DNA of 6,615 nt. Source: an uncultured Novosphingobium sp. GTDB taxonomy: Bacteria; Pseudomonadota; Alphaproteobacteria; Sphingomonadales; Sphingomonadaceae. The notes beneath the pieces are model-generated. The model had not been told where the DNA came from and ran no database searches. It saw only the letters and a list, made by a program, of their open reading frames with translations. This document shows, piece by piece, positions 1-6,095 of the stretch. A program made the translations under genes and the position numbers. The stretch spans positions 1 through 6,615 of the forward strand of contig CALMBN010000335.1 in assembly GCA_937860195.1 (NCBI GenBank). The letters are read 5' to 3'. Numbering within the stretch: position 1 is the stretch's first letter; every line of letters begins with the position of its first letter.

Positions 1-574
1 GAACGTCAGCGAGGATACCAAGCCAGCCAAACGGATAGACCCGCTCGAACTCACGCGCGGCTGTGGCAGGAATTGCTTTGCGGCTGGGGCCATAGAATCC
101 ATCGCAGCCGGCGATGAACCGGGCGTCAATCCGATGATCGTTACCGTCCTTGCGGTAAGTTACATAGGGAGCGTCCCCTTCGATACCGTTCAGCGCGACA
201 TCGTCAGCCCCGTAGATCACTTTGAGGCCCCGCCCCGCTGCCGCATCCATCAAGTCTCTGGTGATTTCGGTCTGGCCGTAAACGACCACTGACTTGCCAG
301 TCAGCCCCGCGCAGTCGATCCGGATCAGCCGCTCGCCATCGGCCAGGTTGAAACCGTGTTCGACCAGTCCCTCCGCCCGCAACCGCTCATCGAGGCCGAG
401 CCTGGCCATCAGATCGACGGTGATTTGTTCAAGGACCCCGGCGCGGATCCGCCCGAGCACATAGTCCGGGGTTTGCCGCTCGACCACGACACAGTCGATC
501 CCCTCAGCCCTGAGCAGGTGACCGAGCAGCAGCCCTGCCGGCCCTGCCCCGATGATTGCAACCTGGGTCTTCAT
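1..574 (-). CDS. pobA: 4-hydroxybenzoate 3-monooxygenase, 3' end cut off by the window
   Basis: This is a class A flavoprotein monooxygenase that hydroxylates 4-hydroxybenzoate to protocatechuate with FAD, NADPH and O2 in the cytoplasm. The 191 visible residues are about half of the usual 390 or so. The N-terminus MKTQVAIIGAGPAGLLLG carries the GxGxxG FAD-binding motif (residues 9-14). Glu32 sits at the end of the second strand, and ERQTPDYVLGRIRAG contains Arg42 and Arg44 at the same positions as in Pseudomonas PobA. YGQTEITRDLM, the CDG motif (157-159) and FERVYPFGWLGILAD (176-190) also match that enzyme closely. The ATG at 574 has a good AGGAGA ribosome site (plus-strand 580-585). Substrate-contacting residues of the second half are outside the window, so specificity is inferred from strong family resemblance. 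It lies 198 nt downstream of a TonB receptor, behind two hairpins, so it probably has its own promoter. Confidence 0.93.
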   Translation of the reverse strand, partial: MKTQVAIIGAGPAGLLLGHLLRAEGIDCVVVERQTPDYVLGRIRAGVLEQITVDLMARLGLDERLRAEGLVEHGFNLADGERLIRIDCAGLTGKSVVVYGQTEITRDLMDAAAGRGLKVIYGADDVALNGIEGDAPYVTYRKDGNDHRIDARFIAGCDGFYGPSRKAIPATAAREFERVYPFGWLGILADV

Positions 575-599
575 CGCCGTCTCCTGTGCGCGCTTGAAA

Positions 600-622
600 T
601 GCCAAACAGGAACGGTGCCAAA
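600..622 (-). promoter_or_regulatory. Direct repeat TTTGGCA x2 upstream of pobA (candidate operator)
   Basis: Read on the minus strand, TTTGGCA occurs twice with a 16-bp period (plus-strand TGCCAAA at 600-606 and 616-622), 26-48 nt upstream of the pobA start codon. A related TTTGCCG lies just upstream. pobA genes are commonly controlled by PobR-type activators (IclR or AraC family) that bind near the promoter, and some of these use repeated sites. No convincing -35/-10 pair was found. The regulatory role is inference. Confidence 0.25.
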
Positions 623-693
623 GCGGCAAATCGGAACTGGCCGCCGGCTATCACAAATCGCGAATTGACTGGTCTGCTTAGCCCAATCGAACA

Positions 694-716
694 GGGCGGG
701 CCCACTGGACCCGCCC
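694..716 (-). terminator. Second hairpin after the TonB receptor gene
   Basis: GGGCGGG (694-700) pairs with CCCGCCC (710-716) around a 9-nt centre that can add CCA/TGG pairing. It lies 57-79 nt beyond the receptor stop codon and upstream of pobA. There is no long T run, only a TGTTCGATT stretch in the minus-strand direction, so it may be a weak terminator, an mRNA-stabilising stem, or a backup to the stronger hairpin at 734-759. Confidence 0.4.
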
Positions 717-733
717 GATTGACGAGAGCGGTT

Positions 734-759
734 GCAGGAAGCGGCGAGCCGCTTCCTGC
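734..759 (-). terminator. Strong hairpin just after the TonB receptor stop codon
   Basis: This is a perfect inverted repeat with 12-bp arms, GCAGGAAGCGGC (734-745) and GCCGCTTCCTGC (748-759), separated by 2 nt. In practice it would form an 11-bp stem with a short loop. It begins 14 nt after the receptor stop codon (773-775). The position and GC-rich stem fit a transcription terminator or 3'-end stabiliser. No T tract follows on the minus strand, so classical intrinsic termination is not certain. Confidence 0.55.
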
Positions 760-772
760 TCCCCCCTCATGC

Positions 773-3139
773 TCAGAAGTCGACCGAGAACCGCACGCCA
801 TAAGTGCGCGGAGTGCCGAACTGCCAGTTGAAGATATCGTCAGGACCGGCCGACGTGAACCCACCGTAGGTCAGCGGGCGGACATCTTCGATGTTCTTGA
901 CGAAAGCCTGGAGCGAGAACTTCTCACTCGCCGGTTTCCAGGTCAGGCTGACATCCGACTGATGGAACGCGCTCTGGCGACCATCATTGTAGTTGTAAAA
1001 ATCTGTGAAGTAAGAGCTCTTCATCGTGCTGTTGGCACTCAGCGTCACCGATCCTGCCGAACCCATCGGAATGACCTGATCGAATCCAACGGTCAGCACG
1101 ACCTCGGGCGAGAACGGCGGGCGGTTGCCGGCAAAGTTCGGTTGCTGCACGCCGGCCACCGTCGGATCAAGATCGCCAACGCCATTGATATCGGCCCCTG
1201 TGCCCGGAACGGTGTAGACATTGAACTGGGCAAACAGTTCGCCATACTCGGCATTGAGGTAGTTGGCCGATGCACGGAAGGTGGTGTTGGGACCAACCTT
1301 GAAGTCCGCGCTGGCCTCGATCCCCCAGATTTTGGCCTTGCCAGCGTTGAAAGTCTGGCCGCCAACCGCTGTATCGAGCAGGACCGAGACCTGCAGGTCC
1401 TTGTAGTTGTAGTAAAACGCGCCGAGGTTGAACTGGTGTTCGCTGCGCGGACCGAAGCTACGCTTCCACCCGGCTTCATAGGCGGTGTTGGATTCAGGCC
1501 GATAGTCACCAACCGAATCGAATCCGCCCGCCTTGAACCCGGTTGAAACCTTGGCGTAAACCAGATTGTCCGAATTTGGCTGATAGTTGAGCCCGACCAA
1601 CCAGGTGACCTTGTTCTCGTCCATGGCGAGATTGAGTGTCGAAATATAGGCCAAAGTGGCCGGATTCTTGCGCGCCGGCCCGGCGTTGAACAGCGCTGCG
1701 TCTGGCGGACCGGCCCCAAATGGCGAGGCGTTGCGATAGACCGCATCGCGCGAGTTATCGGTGTAGCGAATCCCGCCGACAACTTTCAGCTTGTCACCCA
1801 GCGGCACTTCGACCTGGCCGAACACCGACTTGCTGTCGCTGGTCACGTCGCGGAAGAAATAGGAGAGGAAGGTGCCGTTCGGGCCGATCGGCAAGAAGAA
1901 GCCGGATTCGACACCGATGGTTTCTTTGAAATAGAACGCTCCGACCTGATAGACGATCCCGCCTGCGGTTCCGTTGAGCCGCAATTCGTGGCTCTGGGTG
2001 CGGGTTTCGTTCTCAAATCCGTAAGAGCGGTAGACCACCGGCAGAGTCAGAAAGCTTGTCTGTGAAAAGCTGCGATAGCCGCCGGTGTAGGTCAGTGTGG
2101 CGGAATCGCTGATTTCATAAGCGATCCGGCCGCGGAGCGCATAGGTATCCTGATCGATCTGGCCCAGACCGAAATTCGGTGCAGCAAAATTGCCGCGATC
2201 GACTGCCTGAAGGAAGGCTGTGCTGTTGGGCACACACAGCACCTGAGCATAGGCCGGGGCCACGCGGGTATAGCCGGCGCGGTTGCAGCCGGGTCCTGCC
2301 ACTGTCGGAGCGTTTCCGGCGGCGTTGAGATCGGCATAGGCAAAAACCGATGGGGTGAAGTGCTTTTCGGCATATTCACCCGCCAGATTGATCGTCAGCT
2401 TGTCTCCGGCATTGAGCTGGAGCGAAGCGCGCGCACCGTATGACTTGTTGTCGTCCGAGGCCCCGCCGGCAAAGGCTGGAAAGGGACCGAACGCAGTCCG
2501 GGGATTGTGCTGCACATAACCGTCGCGTTCGTCATAGAACCCGGCCAGCCGCAGTCCGCCCATTTCACCAAACGGTAGATCGACCCCGGCATCGATCCGG
2601 ATCGCGCTGTAGTTGCCATAGCTGCCCGAAGCGTTGAACCCGAAGTCATTGCCTGGCTTGCGGGTGATGAAGTTGATCGCACCACCGGTCGAGTTGCGGC
2701 CATAGAGCGTGCCCTGAGGCCCGCGCAGCACTTCGACCCGGTCGATATCGAACAGCGCAACCCCCAGCGCGGCGGGACGGTTCATATATTCACCATCGAT
2801 ATTGACCACCACCGAGGTGTCTTGCGCCTCGTCATTCGAATTGGTGCCAACCCCGCGCACAGTGACCTTGACCGTACCCTGATCCTGATTGAGCTGGACC
2901 ACCGGGGCGATCTTGGAAATGTCGTTCATATTGCCAAAGCCACTATCGCGCAGTGCCTGTCCGCCGATCACGTCGATCACGATCGGCACATCATCCACGC
3001 TCTGTGTGCGGTTCTGTGCAGTTACGACGATTTCCGTGGCATCGACGGTTTCGTCGGCGGACTGGGCCAGAGCCGGCGTTGAAAAGGCAAAGGTGCAGGC
3101 ACCGACAAGTAGCCCGTAACGAATGGTCTGGGTTTTCAT
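773..3139 (-). CDS. TonB-dependent outer-membrane receptor
   Basis: This is an outer-membrane beta-barrel with an N-terminal plug, energised by TonB-ExbBD, that takes up specific large or scarce substrates. The 788-residue product has a signal peptide (MKTQTIRYG, a hydrophobic core, then ALA-Q with cleavage near 25/26). A TonB box EIVVTA lies at 36-41. The plug domain runs to about residue 160 and includes IDGEYMNR (114-121) and VEVLRGPQGTLYGRN (135-149), both hallmarks of the family. The remainder is barrel, ending in the outer-membrane terminal Phe (GVRFSVDF). An in-frame ATG lies 9 nt upstream (3148) but directly abuts the GGGGAGG ribosome site (3149-3155). The ATG at 3139 is 9 nt from that site and gives a cleaner signal peptide, so it is preferred. 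No FecA-type N-terminal signalling domain is seen. The setting between a C-C hydrolase and pobA suggests an aromatic substrate, which is inference; the ligand cannot be predicted. Confidence 0.95.
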   Translation of the reverse strand: MKTQTIRYGLLVGACTFAFSTPALAQSADETVDATEIVVTAQNRTQSVDDVPIVIDVIGGQALRDSGFGNMNDISKIAPVVQLNQDQGTVKVTVRGVGTNSNDEAQDTSVVVNIDGEYMNRPAALGVALFDIDRVEVLRGPQGTLYGRNSTGGAINFITRKPGNDFGFNASGSYGNYSAIRIDAGVDLPFGEMGGLRLAGFYDERDGYVQHNPRTAFGPFPAFAGGASDDNKSYGARASLQLNAGDKLTINLAGEYAEKHFTPSVFAYADLNAAGNAPTVAGPGCNRAGYTRVAPAYAQVLCVPNSTAFLQAVDRGNFAAPNFGLGQIDQDTYALRGRIAYEISDSATLTYTGGYRSFSQTSFLTLPVVYRSYGFENETRTQSHELRLNGTAGGIVYQVGAFYFKETIGVESGFFLPIGPNGTFLSYFFRDVTSDSKSVFGQVEVPLGDKLKVVGGIRYTDNSRDAVYRNASPFGAGPPDAALFNAGPARKNPATLAYISTLNLAMDENKVTWLVGLNYQPNSDNLVYAKVSTGFKAGGFDSVGDYRPESNTAYEAGWKRSFGPRSEHQFNLGAFYYNYKDLQVSVLLDTAVGGQTFNAGKAKIWGIEASADFKVGPNTTFRASANYLNAEYGELFAQFNVYTVPGTGADINGVGDLDPTVAGVQQPNFAGNRPPFSPEVVLTVGFDQVIPMGSAGSVTLSANSTMKSSYFTDFYNYNDGRQSAFHQSDVSLTWKPASEKFSLQAFVKNIEDVRPLTYGGFTSAGPDDIFNWQFGTPRTYGVRFSVDF

Positions 3140-3195
3140 GGCTTTCATCCTCCCCTATCCGGCCGCTTGAGGAGCAGGGTGCGCCTTGCGGTCAG

Positions 3196-3217
3196 ATTAG
3201 AACGCTACAAATTAGAA
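3196..3217 (-). promoter_or_regulatory. Direct repeat in the TonB receptor leader
   Basis: TTCTAAT on the minus strand (plus-strand ATTAGAA at 3196-3202 and 3211-3217) is repeated with a 15-bp period. The repeats extend imperfectly to TTCTAATTTGT and TTCTAATCTGA. The pair lies between the TTGACT element (3245-3250) and the receptor start. It could be an operator or an AT-rich promoter segment; its function is unknown. Confidence 0.25.
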
Positions 3218-3236
3218 TGATGGTTTCATATATATT

Positions 3237-3254
3237 GCAGCGCGAGTCAAGCCG
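3237..3254 (-). promoter_or_regulatory. Shared 18-bp element with TTGACT, upstream of the TonB receptor
   Basis: The minus strand reads CGGCTTGACTCGCGCTGC here. The element at 6021-6038 upstream of the dioxygenase matches it at 15 of 18 positions in the same orientation. TTGACT matches the sigma-70 -35 consensus at 5 of 6 positions and lies about 105 nt upstream of the receptor ATG. An AT-rich run (ATATATATGAAAC) follows, but no good -10 hexamer sits at 16-18 bp. GCCGATG is also repeated just upstream in transcription terms (3251-3257 and 3269-3275, period 18), as activator half-sites might be. Promoter or operator function is inferred. Confidence 0.4.
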
Positions 3255-3307
3255 ATGGCATCGATTGCGCCGATGACTTCGATATTGATTTGTCGATACG
3301 TTCGGAT

Positions 3308-4483
3308 TCAGGCTGTTTTTCCGCCCAGCGTCTCGGCGAACCAATCGGCGATGTAGTCACGTCCGAATGCCATGTTGTCGGCACCGACATGCTCAACCCC
3401 GCCCTCTCTGGGAGTAAAAATCTTGAGCTCGGCGCGTGGGCTATTCGTCAGCTGGGCGTAGGCCTGATGGGCATAGTCGACACTGATCTGACGGTCGTTC
3501 GCACCGTGGGTGACGAGGAACGGAACCTTGATCCGGTCCATATGACCATTGAGGTTCATGTCTTTGGTCTTGGCGAAAAAGTCATCCTTGTCCTTAGCGC
3601 CGAACACCCAATAGACGTGGCCCCAATAGTGCGGAACCGGGTTTTCGCCCTCGTTCTGGAGTCGTTTGTACTGGACCTCATGCCAGTTATGGTTGGCACC
3701 CCAACAGGCTCCGCTGGCAAAACGAGGCTCGTAGGCAACCGCGCGCGGCGCATAGTGCCCACCCAGCGAGATTCCGGTCATTCCGATCGCCTTGGGATCG
3801 ACCTCAGCCTGCTGTTCAAGCCAGTCAACCGCCTTTGAGGCCCACGCTTCCGAATACGCTGTCGCAGGCAGGTTCTGCAGCCGTAGCGCCTCGCCGGTAC
3901 CGGGCTGATCGACGCATAGGGTCGAAATCCCGCGCCGCGCCAGAGCATGGGGTAGCCATGACCAATAGAGCAGCTCCTTGTTGCTATCGAGCCCGTTGCA
4001 ATAGACCACCGCAGGCTTGCGGCCCTCACCCCCTTGGCCTGAATTGGGCGCGCGGGTCCACAGCGCGGGCATGGTCCCGCCGCTCTCAAGCGGAATCTCC
4101 ACGCGCTCACAGTTGAGCTTGCCGAGCACGCAGGCGCGGTCGAAGCAGTCGCGCGCGCGCTGGAATGTCTCCATCCGCCCCGGGCTCCCGTGGGCCTGCA
4201 TCCGTTCGCCATTGAACAGATAGAGCGCGGCGCGCTCAAGCTTCTGCCCGGCCGAAAAATTGCGGCCCGCGGCCTCGTCCTCTGCGGCAAGCCCGATCAG
4301 CGTTTCAGCTTTGCTCATCCAGGCTTTCATGAAGCCCGACGTGCCGGCATCCGCGCTGGTTCCGGCAGCTTCCTTGGCGGCATCGATGACATCGACAATT
4401 TCGCCAATCTGCCCCCCGCTCTCCATCGCAATCGCGATCGACAGGTTCCAGATGTAGTTCGGAAAAGGTGAGAACAGCGCCAT
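3308..4483 (-). CDS. Alpha/beta hydrolase, 2,6-dihydroxypseudooxynicotine (C-C) hydrolase-like
   Basis: This is a 391-residue cytoplasmic serine hydrolase with an N-terminal helical segment (about 1-125) ahead of the alpha/beta core. That layout is typical of the group containing Arthrobacter 2,6-dihydroxypseudooxynicotine hydrolase and FrsA-like esterases. Visible core motifs are YCNGLDSNKE (161-170, oxyanion region), DQPGTGEA (192-199), the nucleophile elbow GISLGG with Ser239, HGANDRQI with Asp330 and EGGVEHVGADN with His365, giving a complete Ser-Asp-His triad. Glu269 lies 30 residues after the nucleophile, about where the C-C hydrolases of this group have an extra essential Glu. A C-C bond in a ring-opened or diketone intermediate is therefore a plausible target, but an ester is possible. 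The ATG at 4483 has only a weak AAGAAAGAG site, but the FPNYIWNLSIAIAMESGG start looks family-like. It begins 15 nt after the SnoaL-like gene and has no clear terminator behind it. Confidence 0.85.
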   Translation of the reverse strand: MALFSPFPNYIWNLSIAIAMESGGQIGEIVDVIDAAKEAAGTSADAGTSGFMKAWMSKAETLIGLAAEDEAAGRNFSAGQKLERAALYLFNGERMQAHGSPGRMETFQRARDCFDRACVLGKLNCERVEIPLESGGTMPALWTRAPNSGQGGEGRKPAVVYCNGLDSNKELLYWSWLPHALARRGISTLCVDQPGTGEALRLQNLPATAYSEAWASKAVDWLEQQAEVDPKAIGMTGISLGGHYAPRAVAYEPRFASGACWGANHNWHEVQYKRLQNEGENPVPHYWGHVYWVFGAKDKDDFFAKTKDMNLNGHMDRIKVPFLVTHGANDRQISVDYAHQAYAQLTNSPRAELKIFTPREGGVEHVGADNMAFGRDYIADWFAETLGGKTA

Positions 4484-4498
4484 GGAATTGCTCTTTCT

Positions 4499-4951
4499 TT
4501 AGAACATGGGATGCGGGTTGATTGATTTGACCGGGATCGGCTGAAGGACATCCCAATGCTCTACGATCTTGCCCTGCTTCAGCCGGTAGATGTCGGCCAC
4601 CGCCCCACCCGGCGAACGCGGGTCTGGCTGGCCGTGCAGGTGGACCACTGCAAATTCGCCGTCGACAACGATCCGCTGGATCGTAAAGCGCGCGCCGCGA
4701 GCCGAGAATTTCGGTGCCAGCGCCGCGATCGCTGCGTCGCGGCCATCAACGATGTTGGGATTGTGCTGGATATAGTCCGCCGCGACATGTTTCTCGAACG
4801 CCGCACGGACATCCTTCTGTTCGTAAAACAGCCTTACAAAATCCGTGACCACCGTGCGGTTACGCTCGGTTTCGCTCGGCAATTGCCGGGCTGCACCCGC
4901 CAGGCCCATTGTTGCGATTGCAAACAGTATGACGCGGCTGACCCGCCTCAC
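4499..4951 (-). CDS. SnoaL/NTF2-like protein with probable signal peptide
   Basis: This is a small alpha+beta-barrel protein of the SnoaL-like polyketide cyclase/NTF2 superfamily, whose members range from cyclases and isomerases to ligand-binding proteins. The 150-residue product contains FYEQKD, DYIQHNP (59-65), DGRDAAI, VDGEFAVVHLHG (96-107), ADIYRLKQGKIVEHWDVLQPIP (119-140) and an NPHPMF end, all typical of this group. The chosen GTG start at 4951 has GGAGG (4961-4965) at 9 nt. It leaves a 4-nt gap from the dioxygenase stop and gives an N-terminus MRRVSRVILFAIATMGLAGAAR that looks like a secretory signal peptide. A TTG at 4975 would add eight residues and overlap the upstream gene by 20 nt. 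Tight spacing implies co-translation with the dioxygenase. The reaction, if any, is unknown; the predicted periplasmic location is inference. Confidence 0.8.
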   Translation of the reverse strand: MRRVSRVILFAIATMGLAGAARQLPSETERNRTVVTDFVRLFYEQKDVRAAFEKHVAADYIQHNPNIVDGRDAAIAALAPKFSARGARFTIQRIVVDGEFAVVHLHGQPDPRSPGGAVADIYRLKQGKIVEHWDVLQPIPVKSINPHPMF

Positions 4952-4955
4952 CAGC

Positions 4956-5858
4956 TCAGGCCTCCACGGCAACAAACAGGCCCGGATTGGGCACGGGGTG
5001 CGGCATGGTCTGCGGTCCGCCCACGCCGATCCCCCACTGGTCCATCACCAGCGGGGCCGGAATCAGCACTTTTGGCTCATGCGTTTCGAAATCGACCTCT
5101 TCCAGCTCGGCGGTATATTCGACCGCAAACCCGCCGGGAGTGACGAAATAGCTGAAGGCATTGTTGCCTGCCGTATGCCGCCCCGGCCCCCACTGGATCG
5201 GGGTGCCCTTGACCTTGAGCCGGTGCGCCCCGCGCATCATCCCGTCGACCCCGGTCATGTCATAGGCGACGTGGTTGAGGCACGGCGGCCCCGGCAGCAC
5301 GGCGATCCGGTGATGCGCCGAATTGCAGCGCAGAAAGGCGAAGAAATCGCCCAGCCAGTCGGAAACCTTGAAGCCCAGGACATCGCACCACCATGCCACA
5401 AAGGCCTGATGATCGGGCGAGTGAAACACGATGTGGCTGATCTTGACGGGAACCCCGTCCCAGTGCCCGACCTCGGCCTTGGAGCCGCGCGCGACATCGC
5501 TAGAAATCTCGAACTGCATCCCGTCGGGATCGAAAAAGCGGAACCCATAGCCGCCGCCGGGTGTGGTCAGCGGGCGGGGTTGGTGGACGATCTTCGCTCC
5601 CGAAGCAGCGACCTTTGCACACAGGGCATCGACATCGGCCCTGGTTTCGGCGGCGAGCGCAACGACATCGATCCGATTCTCGTCGGCCTGCCGCAGCCGG
5701 ACCACATGGTGCTCGTCATGGCCCTTGGCTTTGAACCAGGCCATGCCATCGTCAGAAGGAACCAGCTCAAGCTCCCACTCATCTTCATAAAAGCGTCGCT
5801 CGGCTTCGAGGTCAACCACGCCATAGCCAACATAGCGGATTTCGGTAACTCGGCTCAT
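4956..5858 (-). CDS. Type I extradiol ring-cleavage dioxygenase (VOC family, BphC-like)
   Basis: Enzymes of this family use Fe(II) and O2 to open catechols next to the two hydroxyls (meta cleavage). The 300-residue protein has two VOC modules (about 5-120 and 138-250). The C-terminal module holds the full metal triad: His142 (KISHIVFHSPD), His196 (CLNHVAYD) and Glu247 (GGFAVEYTAE). Second-sphere residues known from BphC are also present: His183 (AHHRIAVL), His228 (GPGRHT) and Tyr237 (FSYFVTP). Spacing from His228 to Tyr237 (9) and to Glu247 (19) equals that of BphC. The N-terminal module looks structural. The tail after about 250 (to GLFVAVEA) is longer than the catalytic fold needs. The ATG at 5858 has AAAGGA (5865-5870) at 6 nt; extension to 5921 lacks a comparable site. 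It is the first gene of the minus-strand cluster. Activity is likely, but which catechol is cleaved cannot be told. Confidence 0.92.
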   Translation of the reverse strand: MSRVTEIRYVGYGVVDLEAERRFYEDEWELELVPSDDGMAWFKAKGHDEHHVVRLRQADENRIDVVALAAETRADVDALCAKVAASGAKIVHQPRPLTTPGGGYGFRFFDPDGMQFEISSDVARGSKAEVGHWDGVPVKISHIVFHSPDHQAFVAWWCDVLGFKVSDWLGDFFAFLRCNSAHHRIAVLPGPPCLNHVAYDMTGVDGMMRGAHRLKVKGTPIQWGPGRHTAGNNAFSYFVTPGGFAVEYTAELEEVDFETHEPKVLIPAPLVMDQWGIGVGGPQTMPHPVPNPGLFVAVEA

Positions 5859-5935
5859 CCCCGGTCCTTTGTCTTTCCAGTTGGCCCGCCCATAGCAGAA
5901 GGCGAAACCAGCGCTCTCCAAATTGCCGCTGCGTT

Positions 5936-5963
5936 GCTATCGATGGGGCCGATAGCTGGCCCC
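5936..5963 (-). promoter_or_regulatory. Two overlapping inverted repeats in the dioxygenase leader
   Basis: GCTATCG (5936-5942) pairs with CGATAGC (5950-5956), and GGGGCC (5945-5950) pairs with GGCCCC (5958-5963). Both have 7-nt spacers. The two pairings overlap and cannot form together in RNA. They lie 78-105 nt upstream of the dioxygenase ATG and downstream of the TTGACT element at 6029-6034, so they would sit in the 5' untranslated region. They could be a repressor operator or alternative RNA stems; neither role is proven. Confidence 0.35.
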
Positions 5964-6020
5964 GGATTGGTCATTGCCAAGCAGGCTGGCTTGCGCATAC
6001 AAGAATATCTGTTCCAATAA

Positions 6021-6038
6021 GTAGCGGCAGTCAAGCCG
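6021..6038 (-). promoter_or_regulatory. Shared 18-bp element with TTGACT, upstream of the dioxygenase gene
   Basis: The minus strand reads CGGCTTGACTGCCGCTAC, matching the element at 3237-3254 at 15 of 18 positions. Here TTGACT is also flanked by a 5-bp inverted repeat (GCGGC 6024-6028, GCCGC 6035-6039). TTGACT resembles a -35 hexamer; GATATT 19 bp downstream is a poor -10 candidate. It lies about 170 nt from the dioxygenase ATG, in the 237-nt region shared with the divergent plus-strand gene. A second inverted repeat, GGCCTG-aac-CAGGCC (6051-6065), sits 16 nt upstream of the TTGACT and could bind a regulator of both directions. Promoter function is inferred. Confidence 0.4.
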
Positions 6039-6095
6039 CCAGGCGATCCGGGCCTGAACCAGGCCGATCAGGTGCCGACGCTTGGGAGAGCGACC

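Noticed and set aside
610..625. Sigma-54-like promoter (TGGCAC) before pobA
   Set aside because: The TGGCAC half is present but the TTGC half at the required spacing is not.
356..1546. Long open frame on the plus strand (396 codons)
   Set aside because: It lies wholly antisense to pobA and the TonB receptor, whose proteins are clearly recognised. Its translation is rich in R, E and P, has no recognisable domain, and is a codon-bias shadow.
3222..3250. Complete sigma-70 promoter for the TonB receptor
   Set aside because: TTGACT is good, but no acceptable -10 hexamer lies 16-18 bp away; it is kept only as a -35-like element within a shared motif.
3290..3838. Plus-strand open frame of 182 codons
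   Set aside because: It is antisense to the alpha/beta hydrolase and covers its catalytic motifs; no independent evidence of coding.
5859..5921. 21-codon N-terminal extension of the dioxygenase
   Set aside because: The ATG at 5858 has a well-spaced AAAGGA site and begins directly at the first VOC strand; the extension has no ribosome site of similar quality.
4845..6020. Plus-strand open frame of 391 codons opposite the dioxygenase
   Set aside because: It is antisense to a dioxygenase with every catalytic residue intact, and no family is recognisable in the translation.
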